Below the pieces are notes generated by a model that ran no database searches, had not been told where the DNA came from, and saw nothing but the letters and a program-made list of their open reading frames with translations. Below, piece by piece: positions 43,805 through 54,595 of a DNA stretch of 64,000 nucleotides (its first letter is position 1; every line of letters begins with the position of its first letter). The stretch is from Melitaea cinxia (Eukaryota; Arthropoda; Insecta; Lepidoptera; Nymphalidae). The DNA lies in NCBI RefSeq assembly GCF_905220565.1, contig NC_059416.1, forward strand, positions 12,338,001 to 12,402,000, given 5' to 3'. The translations under genes and the position numbers were made by a program.

Positions 43805-43905
43805 GATTCAGCCTGTGATATCCCTTTCCTAGACATAGGGCTCTCTTTCCATTAGGAGAAGGATCTAGAACCCTAATCCACGCCGCTCCACTGCGGGATG
43901 TCACT
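43805..43905 (-). repeat. tRNA-derived SINE tail fragment
   Basis: Antisense 'attcagcctgtgatatccct', 'attaggagaaggatctagaa', 'ccacgccgctccactgcggg'. Confidence 0.65.
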
Positions 43906-44289
43906 CTTTTTTATTACGATGTATTTTAGTAAAAATTCAAATGTCTTTTCAGTTTCAGACACTAGCACGTTCTACAGGAATATCTATTAATCCAGCTCGC
44001 ATTCGAAGCGTTTGAATCTCTCATCTCGATGCTAACCAAGTTTCCTTCAAATCACATCCCAACTCAAAGTTTGGACTCATTTGTATGCGTGCGGCGATCT
44101 AACGAAATTTTACGATCCCCGCTGATTTTCTTAGAACCGAATCTCTATTTTACTACTAACTATTTCGCATTTCGTTTATGAATTATTCGTGCGTAAGTTT
44201 TTGTAATTAAATATACAATTAAAATACATATAATTTATTGGTATGCAAATCACGTTCATTTCATTAAGGTTATGTGATTAATTGAAATT

Positions 44290-44495
44290 GTATTTACGCT
44301 TCAGCTTGTAATATTCCACTACTGGGCATAGGTCGCTTTCCCCATGTAGGAGAAGGATCAGAGCTTAATCCACCACGCTGTTCCAATGCGGGTTGGTGGA
44401 TATATTCCCTACTATGAGTAAAGTTCGCTATAAGGTGTATATGATAACAACCGGGACCGACGGCTTAACGTGCTCTCCGAGGCACGGTGGCCTTG
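44290..44495 (-). repeat. tRNA-derived SINE body and tail
   Basis: Antisense 'cttcagcttgtaatattcca', 'ccatgtaggagaaggatcag', 'gttccaatgcgggttggtgg' and 'gtgctctccgaggcacggtg'. The head is missing. Confidence 0.85.
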
Positions 44496-44579
44496 AATTT
44501 GTATTTATATTAGTTTTAATGCTTAATTATTATCTTTTAAGTCGTTTTGTGATCATAGCGTTTGTAAATGACACCAAAA

Positions 44580-44765
44580 TATTGGGATCTTAAAAATAAT
44601 GAAACAGAATTAGATCCCTTTGATCGCCAAGTCCGTAAACTGTTAACAGCATGCCGAAAGCATCACCCTCGTTCATCTTTGATGGGATTATAAATCCCAC
44701 GAAAATATGGCGGTTTTTAAGCCGAGAATATTATTTAAACATCAAGAGCGAAATGCACAAGGACG
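44580..44765 (+). pseudogene. decayed LINE reverse transcriptase fragment
   Basis: Frame reads DPFDRQVRKLLTACRKHHPR, then SSLMGL, stop, IPRKYGGF. This resembles the 'R.LL...HHP...YLPRK.GGRGL' region after the polymerase core of some insect LINE reverse transcriptases. It is too short and broken to assign a clade. Confidence 0.5.
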
Positions 44766-45422
44766 TTGGTATAGTTAATAGGGCTTTACTTTGCTGTCCT
44801 TAGTCAAAGAAAAATGGCGTACACAAATAGTAATACCATAGAAGAAAAAACTACATGTTCGGTACTACAAAGTTCTGACAGACCCAATTATTTTTATTAT
44901 AGGTAACACTGAACAACAACATAGTTTTTTTTTCACAGTTTGGTTATATTTCATATAAAAAATAGATCGCAAAATAAAGCTTCTGAATTATAAAAGAACA
45001 CGCCCCAGTTGCGTTAAACGGAATTGTACCCAAGACGGTGTTCTCTGAATAAAGATGAAAGTCTTAAAGCGCATACCGTTAAAAAAATTATAAAAAGCTG
45101 GCGGACTTTACTACTACCTGCGAAAAATTATTATTTGCATTGTTGTATGATAATATAAAAATGGTTTCTTTTGTTTTTCTTTTTATGTACTGTTAAATTT
45201 TATAATATTCGTATACCTCTTTCGTATATAGATGATATTCTGCTAACGTTACAAAATAAATACAGTTTGTGACTCGTGCATGTGTGTGTGTGTATGTGTG
45301 TTTGTATCCCTGGGTTATGTTTATTGTATTGCTCGTTTAGTATATGAATAATTACAAAAAATCTTCGCCTTTTTTACTATTGATAAATTAATATTATAAA
45401 ATTTTATTAGTGGCGAAAATGT

Positions 45423-45525
45423 ACGTTACTCATAGTAGGAAATATAACCGCCAACCCGTAGTGAAGCAGAATGGTGGATTAAGCTCCAATTCTTCTCCTA
45501 CGTGGAGAAAGCGGCCTAATTTAAT
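45423..45525 (+). repeat. tRNA-derived SINE tail fragment
   Basis: Sense 'gttactcatagtaggaaata', 'ccgccaacccgtagtgaagc' and 'ttctcctacgtggagaaag'. It ends about 50 bp before the piggyBac-like element. Confidence 0.7.
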
Positions 45526-45571
45526 ACATAATATAACATATTTGTATTGTCATTAAATTTCTCTATTTAGT

Positions 45572-48500
45572 TTAACCCCTTATAGGACGGCTCATACAAA
45601 GTGGCCAGTAAACTGGACTGTTACGTTAAGGTCGAAATTAAATACAGTTTTGTTCCGAAGTTCAACCTTATGCACTTTTCCGACTTGTGTTGAAGCACGC
45701 TGGCCTGTAAGCTAGCCAGCGTTCGTTTTAGTTGCGCGCTCAAGAAATTTCGCGCCATTTTTCACGGTGGCCAGTATACTGACCACTGTGCGCCCGCAGC
45801 GTAGTTTTTACTGTCACCGCGCGAGTGCAGGATGTTTTTTGATGTGCTAAAGTGAAAATAAATATGTCTGGCTTTAACAGGTGAGTAAAACTTATTGATT
45901 ATAGTTTAAGCTTTAATGTTATTCCCAATAATGATATAGTTTTATAATAAAAATGTGATTTATGAACGATTGAATGCCAGTCGGTCTTTGAGAAAAACAT
46001 AACCTAAAAATTACATATGTAACTTTGAACTACTGCATAAAGTTTTTGTTTTGGTGTGATCACTTGAAATAATATTATTTGCAATATAATAATAAGCTTT
46101 TTTTTATATTAATTAATAGATTAATCACAACCATTCTGGTTCGGTAGTTATAACCCAAAATCCCGCCAGTTTTAGTACTTTTTTCGTGCATTTTCGTGCC
46201 AGTGTTGAAACGTTAATAAAAATCTTTTAATTTTATATTAACAAACGAAATTTTCTTTGCTTTAGAAAAAGCTACACTTACTCGGAGTTGGAAGCACTTG
46301 ATGAAGACCAGTGGAATGATTTTATGGGCATCACAGATGACCAGGCCGTCCATTCTGACGTTGGTGGTGATTCTGATGGTGAAGACTGTTTCAACGACAG
46401 TATCATCACCAATAATGCCAGTAGCTGTAGTACCCGTAGGAGAAACCGAGACCAACTGCCAGGACCATCACGTTTGTCAGAACCTCCTCCCTCTACATCA
46501 TCACCTTCACTAAATTTAACATCCTCATCGTCACTGCCGCAGTCGCCACTATCACCCCCGATGCCGCCGCCACCACCCCCGTCGTCACCGCCACCACCTC
46601 CGTCGCCGTCGCCCCCACCCCCGTCTTCGCCCCTACCACCCCATCCTCAAGTAGCCCCAAGTACTATTGAGGTAAACGATGATCTAAATAAGTGGAGCAA
46701 TAAACATTTTCGTGAGCCACCTATTTTCAAAAATAGTACTTTCAAAAATTATGTTGGAATAAATACAGAAGTCAATTTACAGTCACCACTACAAATACTT
46801 ACCCTTTTCTTGACACCTTTTTTTTTCAATCTCATGATTACTGAAAGTAACAGATATGCCACACAGTGCCATCAGACTCTGAACCTAACGGAAGAGGAGC
46901 TGAAGAAGTTCATAGGGATTTTGATAATTATGGGGTTCCACAGTTTACCCTCCCTAAGGCTTTATTGGTCGCAAGATACAAATTTTCATGTGCCAAGAAT
47001 TAGCAGTGTCATGAGCATGCGCCGATTTTTAAAAATAATGAGATTTTTGCATGTGAACGATAATGAAAAAATGATCCCCAGGGGCAACGCAGGTTACGAT
47101 CGCCTATTCAAAATAAGACCTCTGCTCACCCATTTTTCACAGATTTTTTCTTCTGTTTTTAGTCCGCATCAGCAACTCTCAATATAAGTATGATAGCATT
47201 CAAAGGTAGATCAACATTAAAACAATATATGCCACTGAAGCCAATAAAGCGTGGCTTCAAAGTGTGGGTAATATGCTGCGCTGTAACGGGTTACATGATT
47301 AACTTTGATGTTTACGAAGGAAAGTTACAAGTTGAGAGGGAAATGAGTCTGGGCGAAACAGTTGTTATGAAATTAGCTGGAATGTTTGAGCATCTGGGTT
47401 ATTGCATATTTTTTGATAGATTTTTTACTTCTCTGCCTTTATTAGTCAAGCTGTTGCGAAAAAAAATTTTCGCTGTTGGTACTATTATGCCTACAAGAAA
47501 ATTCTTCCCGTCTAATAAACTTCCCCTTGACCGGACCATGGCTTTGGGTGATAGTGCTTGCGCAATGACGAAATCCAACATTTCTGTTAGTAAATGGAGA
47601 GACCGAGGGAAAAAAGCAGTTTGTGTTGCTTCAAATATGCATAACCCAAGCAAAAAAGGATATGTGCGCCGTACTAATAGTCAGGGTAATAAGGAACAAG
47701 TCGCCTGTCCTAGTCCTATTATCGATTATAATAAATACATGGGAGGGGTTGATAAATTTGATCAACACATGGCATCCTATAATATATCGTGGAAATCACG
47801 ACGTTGGTGGATGAAAATTTGGTTTTATTTAATTGAATCTGCGATTGTCAACTCCTACATTGTTTACAAGGATACCTGGACGAAGGCTTACCCTGGGGGT
47901 ACAAAACCCATGACTCATTTGATATTCAGGAGCAAATTAGCTGATGAACTTATTGGAGATGAAAAACCCTCTGTACCTATTCAAAATGACGATGATGAGA
48001 ATGACCACAGGCCAATAAAGTCAACCAAGAAAAATTTAAGACGATGCAGATATTGCAGTACTGCTTCTAAGCCAAAGAGAAGTACCTATGAATGTGTTAA
48101 GTGCAATGTCGCCTTATGTGTAGAATGCTTTGTACCATTTCATAATTCAGGAATGAAAAAGAAAATCTAATTTTTTGCAAGGTTATATTTTTAGAAGAGT
48201 TTTTGTTTTGTTATTTCTAAAGCTAAAACAATGAATATTTGTAGATTTTTTTAATGACTGATTAAGATTTTATAAAAATAGGATTAAAAAGTTTATTAAA
48301 TTTAAGAGGAAGAATTTTCTGTTAGTTTTATATTTTTGAAAGAAGAAATTTTGATTTGTAATTCCTAAAGGTAACATAATGAGTATTTGACAATTTTACA
48401 AACCGATTAAGATTTTATAATTATAGGATTTAAAAAATTATTAAATTTAAGAAGAATTTTTCGTTTATAATATGTATCTAAAGTTAAAACGATGAATATT

Positions 48501-48884
48501 TTTAAAAGAACTTTTTGTTAAAATGTGATTATTTTTAGAAGAAAACTTTATCGTAACATAGTTCAAACTATGGAAATGTGATTATTCATGTCCTGAAATA
48601 TAAGGCTGATGGCTACGTATTGTTTTTTTATTCTATTTCCTTCTAAATGTACTTTTTTTGTGCATGTCCAGTTTACTGGCCAGTGAACTTGCCGTGATAG
48701 TGAGTGGTGCAGATCGGTCAGTGGCCAGTCTACTGGCCACTTGTTTTTTTGGATTTTCTCGAAAAATATGCAGTCTAGATTTATTTTACTTTGACAGTGT
48801 TTTTTAATTCGGGCCAAAAAATATATATTACTTAAAATAAATTGCATATTAAAAAAAAAGTCAAGGTGACCGTTAAAGGGTTAA
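45572..48884 (+). mobile_element. piggyBac-like element, nearly intact
   Basis: TTAA at 45572-45575 and 48881-48884. Termini CCCCTTATAGGAC and (inverted) CCCTTTAACGGTC match at 9 of 13 positions. Near both ends there are palindromic GGCCAGT/ACTGGCC motifs (45602, 45771, 48667, 48720), probable transposase binding sites. About 3.3 kb with one spliced transposase gene. Confidence 0.93.
45864..48170 (+). pseudogene. piggyBac-like transposase, broken at first catalytic Asp
   Basis: Exon 1 is only 17 nt (45864-45880, MSGFN and a split Arg) before GTGAGT. Exon 2 starts at 46266 after 'tgctttag' and keeps the frame (KSYTYSELEALDED). 46288-47187 encodes an acidic then Ser/Pro-rich tail (PPPPPPSSPPPPPS) and the domain start (FIGILIIMGFHSLPSLRLYW). 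At about 47181 LSI is followed directly by a stop, and the sequence resumes in another frame with MIAFKGRSTLKQYMPLKPIK (47190-48170). Comparison with the family's SIDES-type motif implies loss of 4 bp including the first DDE aspartate. The second (FFDRFFTS) and third (GGVDKFDQ) Asp regions and the Cys-rich C-terminus (CRYC, CVKCNVALCVEC) are intact. Nuclear cut-and-paste transposase; this copy is inactive. Confidence 0.93.
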
Positions 48885-49486
48885 AAACATATTATATTGC
48901 TTTCCGAACGTTCATTCTTAGAGGCTGTGGATAAGCGTGTAATTGCTGGAACAAACCTACGTGGATAAAGAGACCTATGCCCAGCCGTGGGATCTTACAG
49001 TCTTACTTTTTAAATTTAGAATCGTATGCTTTTAAAAATTAATAACATATACAGAAGCATTAAAAGTAATTATATAAACTGATAGTTATAAATAATTACA
49101 TTACTTCGACTATAGATAAATAGAAGCACAAAAACATTTCAGGTTTCAAAGTTAATATTCCGTCAGAATACTAACATTTTCAGTTCAAATTGTCAAATAC
49201 ACAAAACTATGAATTCCGTAACGAAATTTTCTTTAGCAGCAGAGCACGAGACGAAATGCAAATACTGATGAAGGTCTCGGAAAACAAAGGCTGGATTTGA
49301 AATCCAACCACTCGGTAATTTCCTTCTGTTCTATTCAGCAAACCATTTCCGGTAGTCCTGTACAGACTAACAGTGTGGGCTCAGTAACGCTGACTTTCAT
49401 GCAGGAAATCTATATTATTATTATAAAGGTCGTGACTTTTTGTTGGGACTAGTGACTTTAATGGTAATTAATTTATTAAAAATTAG

Positions 49487-49677
49487 TCTATATTAATATT
49501 ACAAAGTGAAGAGTTTGTTTGTTTGTTTAAACGCACTAATCTCAAGAACAACAGGTCCGAATTAAAAATTGATTTTTGTTTTGGATAGTTCATTGCCTGA
49601 GGAAGCCTATCGAATATAATATTTCAGTACGTTTTTTGTTTCAAATGAACGCGAATAAAACCGAGTAGCACAGCTAG
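49487..49677 (+). mobile_element. short Helitron-like element
   Basis: Starts TCTATATTAATATTACAAAG, has 'acgcactaatctcaagaaca', and ends 'gagtagcacagctag' before a T. The 5' flanking base is G rather than A. Non-coding. Confidence 0.55.
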
Positions 49678-50282
49678 TGTATTATTATTATTTATTTATT
49701 TATAATTTATATATATATACAAAGTTTTTTTTGTTAAGTTTGTAATTTTAAAAAGTAAAAATTTTAAAATTGTTACTTGATTTTACTATTATAATTGTGT
49801 GACTTTTTATTAAGGGTAGATTTTTATGACGTTCTTTTGGTGTTTCACCTTATAGTGAATGTTGTCAGTAGGTCAGAGTATAACTGTTTTCATAAAGGTC
49901 ATTTTGTTAACCGTTGTAAAAAAATCGGGTTGTAAATTATGTAAACGTAAGCATAATACGCTCATTCATGTTTCGAACGACAAAAATATGTTAAATATTC
50001 GCAACGACAATAATTTTAGTAGCGTGAACGATAAACGATAAAACGTCATCATCACCATCACCATGTACTATGAGCAACACAAATAATGTAGTCTTGTCTC
50101 GTCAGCTCTTGTGTTGTCAGCTCACGTCACATCCTAGATGTGGTCGAACTTCGAACCGGACATTATTCAAAGAAGAATCAGCTATTATATTTGAGGATTT
50201 ATATTTTTAAAAGAAGAAAGATTAATTTGCAATCGTGGAATGTGGATGAGGAGAATTTATTCAATGGTGTTAATCACACTTC
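49678..50282. other. unassigned stretch
   Basis: AT-rich; a 60-codon frame at 49859-50041 shows no motif. Nothing else recognised. Confidence 0.4.
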
Positions 50283-50640
50283 AGCCTATCGCAGTCTACT
50301 GCTGGACATAGGCTTCCATAAGTTCGCGCCACACATCCCGGTCTTCCGCAATCCTCATCCAACCTACACCGGCAATCTTACGTAGATCGTCGGTCCAACG
50401 GGCCGGAGGACGTCCCACACTGCGTTTGCCAAGACGCGGTCTCCACTCTAGGACCCGTCTACTCCAACGGCCATCGGTCCTGCGACACAGATGACCAGCC
50501 CACTGACACTTCAACTTGCTAATTCTGTGGGCTATGTCGGTTACTTTCGTTCTCTCGCGGATCGTCTCATTTCTAATCCTGTCTTTGAGAGAGACCCCGA
50601 GCATAGCCCGTTCCATACCAAGCATAGCCCGTTCCATATC
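50283..50640 (-). pseudogene. RTE-type LINE, C-terminal fragment with 3' tail
   Basis: The minus-strand frame (113 codons) has KCQWAGHLCRRTDGRWSRRV, then GRPPARWTDDLRK, WMRIAEDRDVWRELMEAYVQ and a stop. This is the conserved end of RTE-clade polyproteins in insects, just beyond the polymerase. The nucleotide 3' tail (50283-50335, 'gcctatgtccagcagtagac' plus 'tgcgataggctgaag') is shared with the RTE-tail SINE family. A 10-codon duplication (MERAMLG twice) sits at the truncated 5' end. Confidence 0.88.
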
Positions 50641-50644
50641 TGTG

Positions 50645-52355
50645 TTAATATTGAACTTAATTTAAATTTAGTAGTCATAATATCTTAACCTAACACTCAG
50701 GTAACGTATTTAGCATAAGCTTATTTTAAAAGGTAAGTTTTGTGATTATAATTATTATCTTAGAAGATTGTGTTATATTAATTATTGTAAACCCGTGGCT
50801 TTGTAAAAAATTGTTAGCAATAAAGTTAAAACGTACCCATTATTTATATATTTATTAGGTACAGTAAGAATTAACGCTTACATTATTTTAACTATTATTA
50901 TATTGTATAACAAGTTATTTTATTCAAGTTTACGTGCCTAGTTTTAAGTTACATTAAGTTTAGTGATTACATTATTTTAGCTTAGCTTGATTTATATAAC
51001 AATATTAATTATTATTAAATAATTAAATGTACAGGTATTTGTAACATAATATCATAATTATATTTATAGTTTACGTTGGATACTGCTAGTAAAATTATTT
51101 GGTTACCCACGCATATATTTTGCACTGCATAAAGTTATTGAATTAATTGATTGGTACTGTTAAAATGGTATGCCCTTCATAACAAAGATAAACTTCATAA
51201 TAAAGATACTTGTTACTTACTGTTACGTGTTGCGTGCGTGCGTGCGTGCACGCACACACGCAAGCACGCACGCACACACGCCCGCCCGCCCATGTGTGTT
51301 ATCTATATACTCGTATTACGTATACGAGAAGCAAAAACATTGTACCCCTTTTTACGAAAATTGCGCGGACGGAGGAGTATGTAATTTCGCACACTTATAG
51401 TTTATATAGAGGAGTACAGGATGCAAATAGTTTTTTTTTTTAAATTATGCATAAAAATATATTAAATCAATAAAAAAAACATTACACACACTATCATGTA
51501 TTTTACACAGACATATATATACTCTTTTAATGGTCAAAGTTGTAATTAAAACTAATTATGGTCGAATTTCGACCACTGCGCAACCACTGGTGTATATTTA
51601 TTACGAGCTGAACCATCGGACTTTGTCTCTTCTTATGAACTATGAAACGAAGGAAGTTTAAATAATCGGTACATTTCTTGAAATTTTTCAATTTTTGCGC
51701 AATTCTCTTTAAAAAATCCGTAAGGACCTTCTACAAAGTATTATTTAAATAAAAAATACATCACCTTGAACTAGTCCGGCCGTTTCCTTGTTAAGCGCTT
51801 AGCAACACATGTAGGCATTTATTTTTATTTATATACATTTTTTATTCTTCCTAAATGTACAAATTAAATTACAAGCTTCGTAAATTTTCACCGTATTCCT
51901 TTAAAATAACCCACATCTTTAGCTCGCCCAAGGTAACCGATCAAATAACGAAGGGCATAACGTCCGCGGAATACGGAATAAGTCCAAGAGAAATTCCTTC
52001 CATGTCAGAAGCACTCGCTTGAATGTTATCGCCTTGATTACCTCAGTGTTGAGGTAACTCGGCAATTTTTACCTCTATAACGACCGCTTTTTTTCCTTAG
52101 AAAAAGATTGCGGGAAATTTTTCGAAGAAACATATTCTCGTGGCAAATGTCGAATCGAATTTTTCCATCTGTCTCACGTACTTTTGCCGATTGTGGAATA
52201 GGAAACTTTCAATAGAGATTTTTTGAGATGTACGAATTTTTGTTACATAAAAACTATTTTGGTATATTTATCTTTTATGTCGAATATATCTTGATTCTCC
52301 AATATGTAATGAACAGAATTATGTGGATCCAATTTACAAGTTTAAAGAACCTTTG
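50645..52355. other. 1.7 kb AT-rich DNA with a CG-rich microsatellite
   Basis: 51228-51295 is a CGTG/CACG tract that reads through a palindromic turn ('gtgcgtgcacgcac'); frames through it (RACVRARTHA-type) are artefacts. 51345-51373 matches 38388-38416 inverted. Otherwise nothing recognised. Confidence 0.6.
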
Positions 52356-52359
52356 ACCA

Positions 52360-52545
52360 CGTTGGCTCAATGGTCACAGTACTGGTTTGTGGCTATTGCG
52401 CTGGCGGTTGTGGGTCCGATCCCCGCACATGACAAACATTTGTATAACCAGATGTTTGCCGTGGTCTGGGCGTTTGTGCTTGTGTGTTGTGTGTTTTTCT
52501 GGACATCTGATACAGGAGATGACTAGTGGGGGCCGTTGAGTGTAC
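52360..52545 (+). repeat. tRNA-derived SINE, head class
   Basis: 'cgttggctcaatggtcacag' A-box region, B box 'gtgggtccgatccccgc', 'acaaacatttgtataaccag', 'tgggcgtttgtgcttgtg' and 'gggggccgttgag' end. 52590-52680 beyond it is a scrap of the 'GGTCGGCAAACAAGCG' repeat. Confidence 0.85.
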
Positions 52546-52680
52546 GAAGTGTTCAGCGTTTTTTTTAACTTTTAAATATTACATTGAAAACTGTAAAGTT
52601 TTTTTTAATTTTACTAGATTGGCAAACAAGCGTACGGCTTACCTGACGATAAGCGACTCTGTCACCTTGCACATCATCAC

Positions 52681-53156
52681 TCGTACGTCGTAACGTTTTA
52701 TATGTACCAATATAATAATATTATATTAACTAAAAAGTAATGCTTTAAGATTTTTTTCGGGCCACCTTTTTAGGGAAATAGTTTAATAATATAAATTGCA
52801 AATCTAGAATTGTTTTAAAAGTCAAACTTTGAAATTAATATAATAAGTATTCATCCAGGCAACACCGAAGCGCGTTAGATCAAACCACTTATCTATCACC
52901 TAAAACTTTGCAGGAAATGTTGTGGCTTTCGTTATAGTTACCAAAAGTATTTTCAATACAAGCTTTATGGCAGAGAAACTAAAATTAAAAATTAAACCCC
53001 CTGTCCGCTCGATTGAGATCGATGTGAAAACTTTAAAACGTTTTAGATCAACTTATATTTTCAATTCTGCGCAAGATATCTTAAAGTGACTTTAAATTTC
53101 TAACTCTTTCGTTGCATTACATCGTATAGTAATTAAAATTCTGTTATTAAAGCTGG
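52681..53156. other. unassigned stretch
   Basis: AT-rich; nothing recognised. Confidence 0.4.
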
Positions 53157-53295
53157 AACGACGATCTGGTCAGATTTGCAGGAAGCCGCTGGATGCGTGC
53201 TGCGTAGGATCGATCGTCGTGGAAAACGGAGGGAGGCTTATACCCAGCAGTGGGCGTCCGTGAGCTGATGTGATGATGATGATGTGATGATAGCC
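53157..53295 (+). pseudogene. RTE-type LINE 3' end with TGA repeats
   Basis: The frame reads DDLVRFAGSRWMRAA, stop, DRSSWKTEGGLYPAVGV, i.e. the last residues of an RTE-clade polyprotein. It is followed by 'gagctgatgtgatgatgatg'. The in-frame stop shows it is dead. Confidence 0.8.
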
Positions 53296-53375
53296 ATGAT
53301 AGCCATGAACATATTTGCAACAATTTTAGAATCATATCTGGTAAAATTCAAAAAACCAAGCAGTAAAAGAGAGAT

Positions 53376-53720
53376 AACGCCGCGTTGGCGCAACGGTTAC
53401 AGCCATGCATTGTAACTGTTGCGCTGGCAGTTGCGGGTTCCATTCCCGGACATGACAAACATTTGTATTGGTCATACAGGTGTTTGCCGTGGTCTGGGTG
53501 TTTGTGCAGTCCTTGTGGGTCTCCCCACCGTGCCTCGGAGAGCACGTTAAGCCGTCTGTCCCGGTTGTTATCATGTACACCTGATAGCGATCGTTACTTG
53601 TTGTAGGGAATATATCCGCCAACCCGCTTTGGAGCAGCATGGTGGATTAAGCTCTGATCCTTCTCCTACATGGAGAAAGAGGCCTATGCCCAGTAGTGGG
53701 ATATTACAGGCTGAAGCGTA
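53376..53720 (+). mobile_element. tRNA-derived SINE, full-length reference copy
   Basis: Head 'gccgcgttggcgcaacggtt' (A box) and 'gcgggttccattccc' (B box); body 'tgtttgccgtggtctgggtg', 'ccaccgtgcctcggagagca' and 'cctgatagcgatcgttac'; tail 'gcctatgcccagtagtggga' to 'tattacaggctgaagcg'. Imperfect flanking repeats AAAAGAGAGATA / TAAGAGACAGATA suggest the target duplication. All other head and tail fragments in the window can be ordered on this copy. Confidence 0.9.
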
Positions 53721-53904
53721 TAAGAGACAGATATTGCGTTGAAATAGTTACTAAAAAAGTAGCAACAAATTAGAGATTGACCACTTTTCTACTGTAGCGG
53801 TGATTAATAAAGTTTTAATAAGGCATCAGTTTGATTCCCGCCAGGAGTGTGGACTTGTGGTTACAAATATTTGTCCTTGTGTGAGATACACCTAGCCTCA
53901 CGTC

Positions 53905-54110
53905 TCTCGATCTTTTTTAACTGAGGTAGGCTACAAGAGGATATATCCTACTCAAAATCCTTACAGATAATTACATCAATGTAATACTACTTCCAACAAG
54001 CACTGTTGTGTTCTTTTGTAAGTCCGGTGACCAGAGTTCTTAGGGGGAGGGAAAAATTGGGAGTAGAGTCGGCAACGGGTTGTAATGCTTCTTGTTCTTG
54101 TTGTGAATTA
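53905..54110 (-). repeat. 'GGTCGGCAAACAAGCG' repeat, partial
   Basis: Antisense 'ctgaggtaggctacaaga', 'caagcactgttgtgttcttt', 'ggtgaccagagttcttaggg' and 'gagtcggcaacgggttgtaa'. Confidence 0.75.
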
Positions 54111-54537
54111 AAAGTGTTGAGAAAAAGAAGAAGAAAATCATTAAAACTAATTGTTACAATAAACATACGTTGATTGCTTTCCTCGGTATTATATCTGCAA
54201 TATCAATTTGTGATAGTATGGTAACTTAAGTAACTATTGTATTGTTAAACTTTCTGCCTAAGTATTATTGGACCCATTAATACTACTTCATAAGAACTAA
54301 GTTTTGCGGTGTCTCCTTGTCAAATTTCACTTTGACATGGTGTCAAGAACTTAACCCAAATCAAACAACGTGAAGTCTTAGTGTTAAATTAGTTTAATAT
54401 TAATTTGTAAATAAATACATACACACATCTATCGATATTCACCGCAACCCCTATTTTACATAATAAGTAGGAAAAAAAATGATGATACTAAACAATATAA
54501 AATGCAAAAAAAATAAAGATTAAGTCAAATTTGACAT

Positions 54538-54543
54538 TTTATT
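54538..54543 (-). promoter_or_regulatory. candidate polyadenylation signal
   Basis: AATAAA on the minus strand about 50 nt beyond the sugar transporter stop codon. Position is plausible; not proven, since the region is AT-rich. Confidence 0.35.
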
Positions 54544-54595
54544 TTAAATACTGATACTATATTACCAAGTAAAAATTTAATTAATTAAACCTTAA

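Noticed and set aside
46298..46513. 71-codon plus-strand frame and the 80-codon minus-strand frame at 46213-46455
   Set aside because: Shadows of the piggyBac-like transposase N-terminus.
51151..51443. Frames rich in Arg, Ala, His and Thr in three phases
   Set aside because: Translation of a CGTG/CACG microsatellite.
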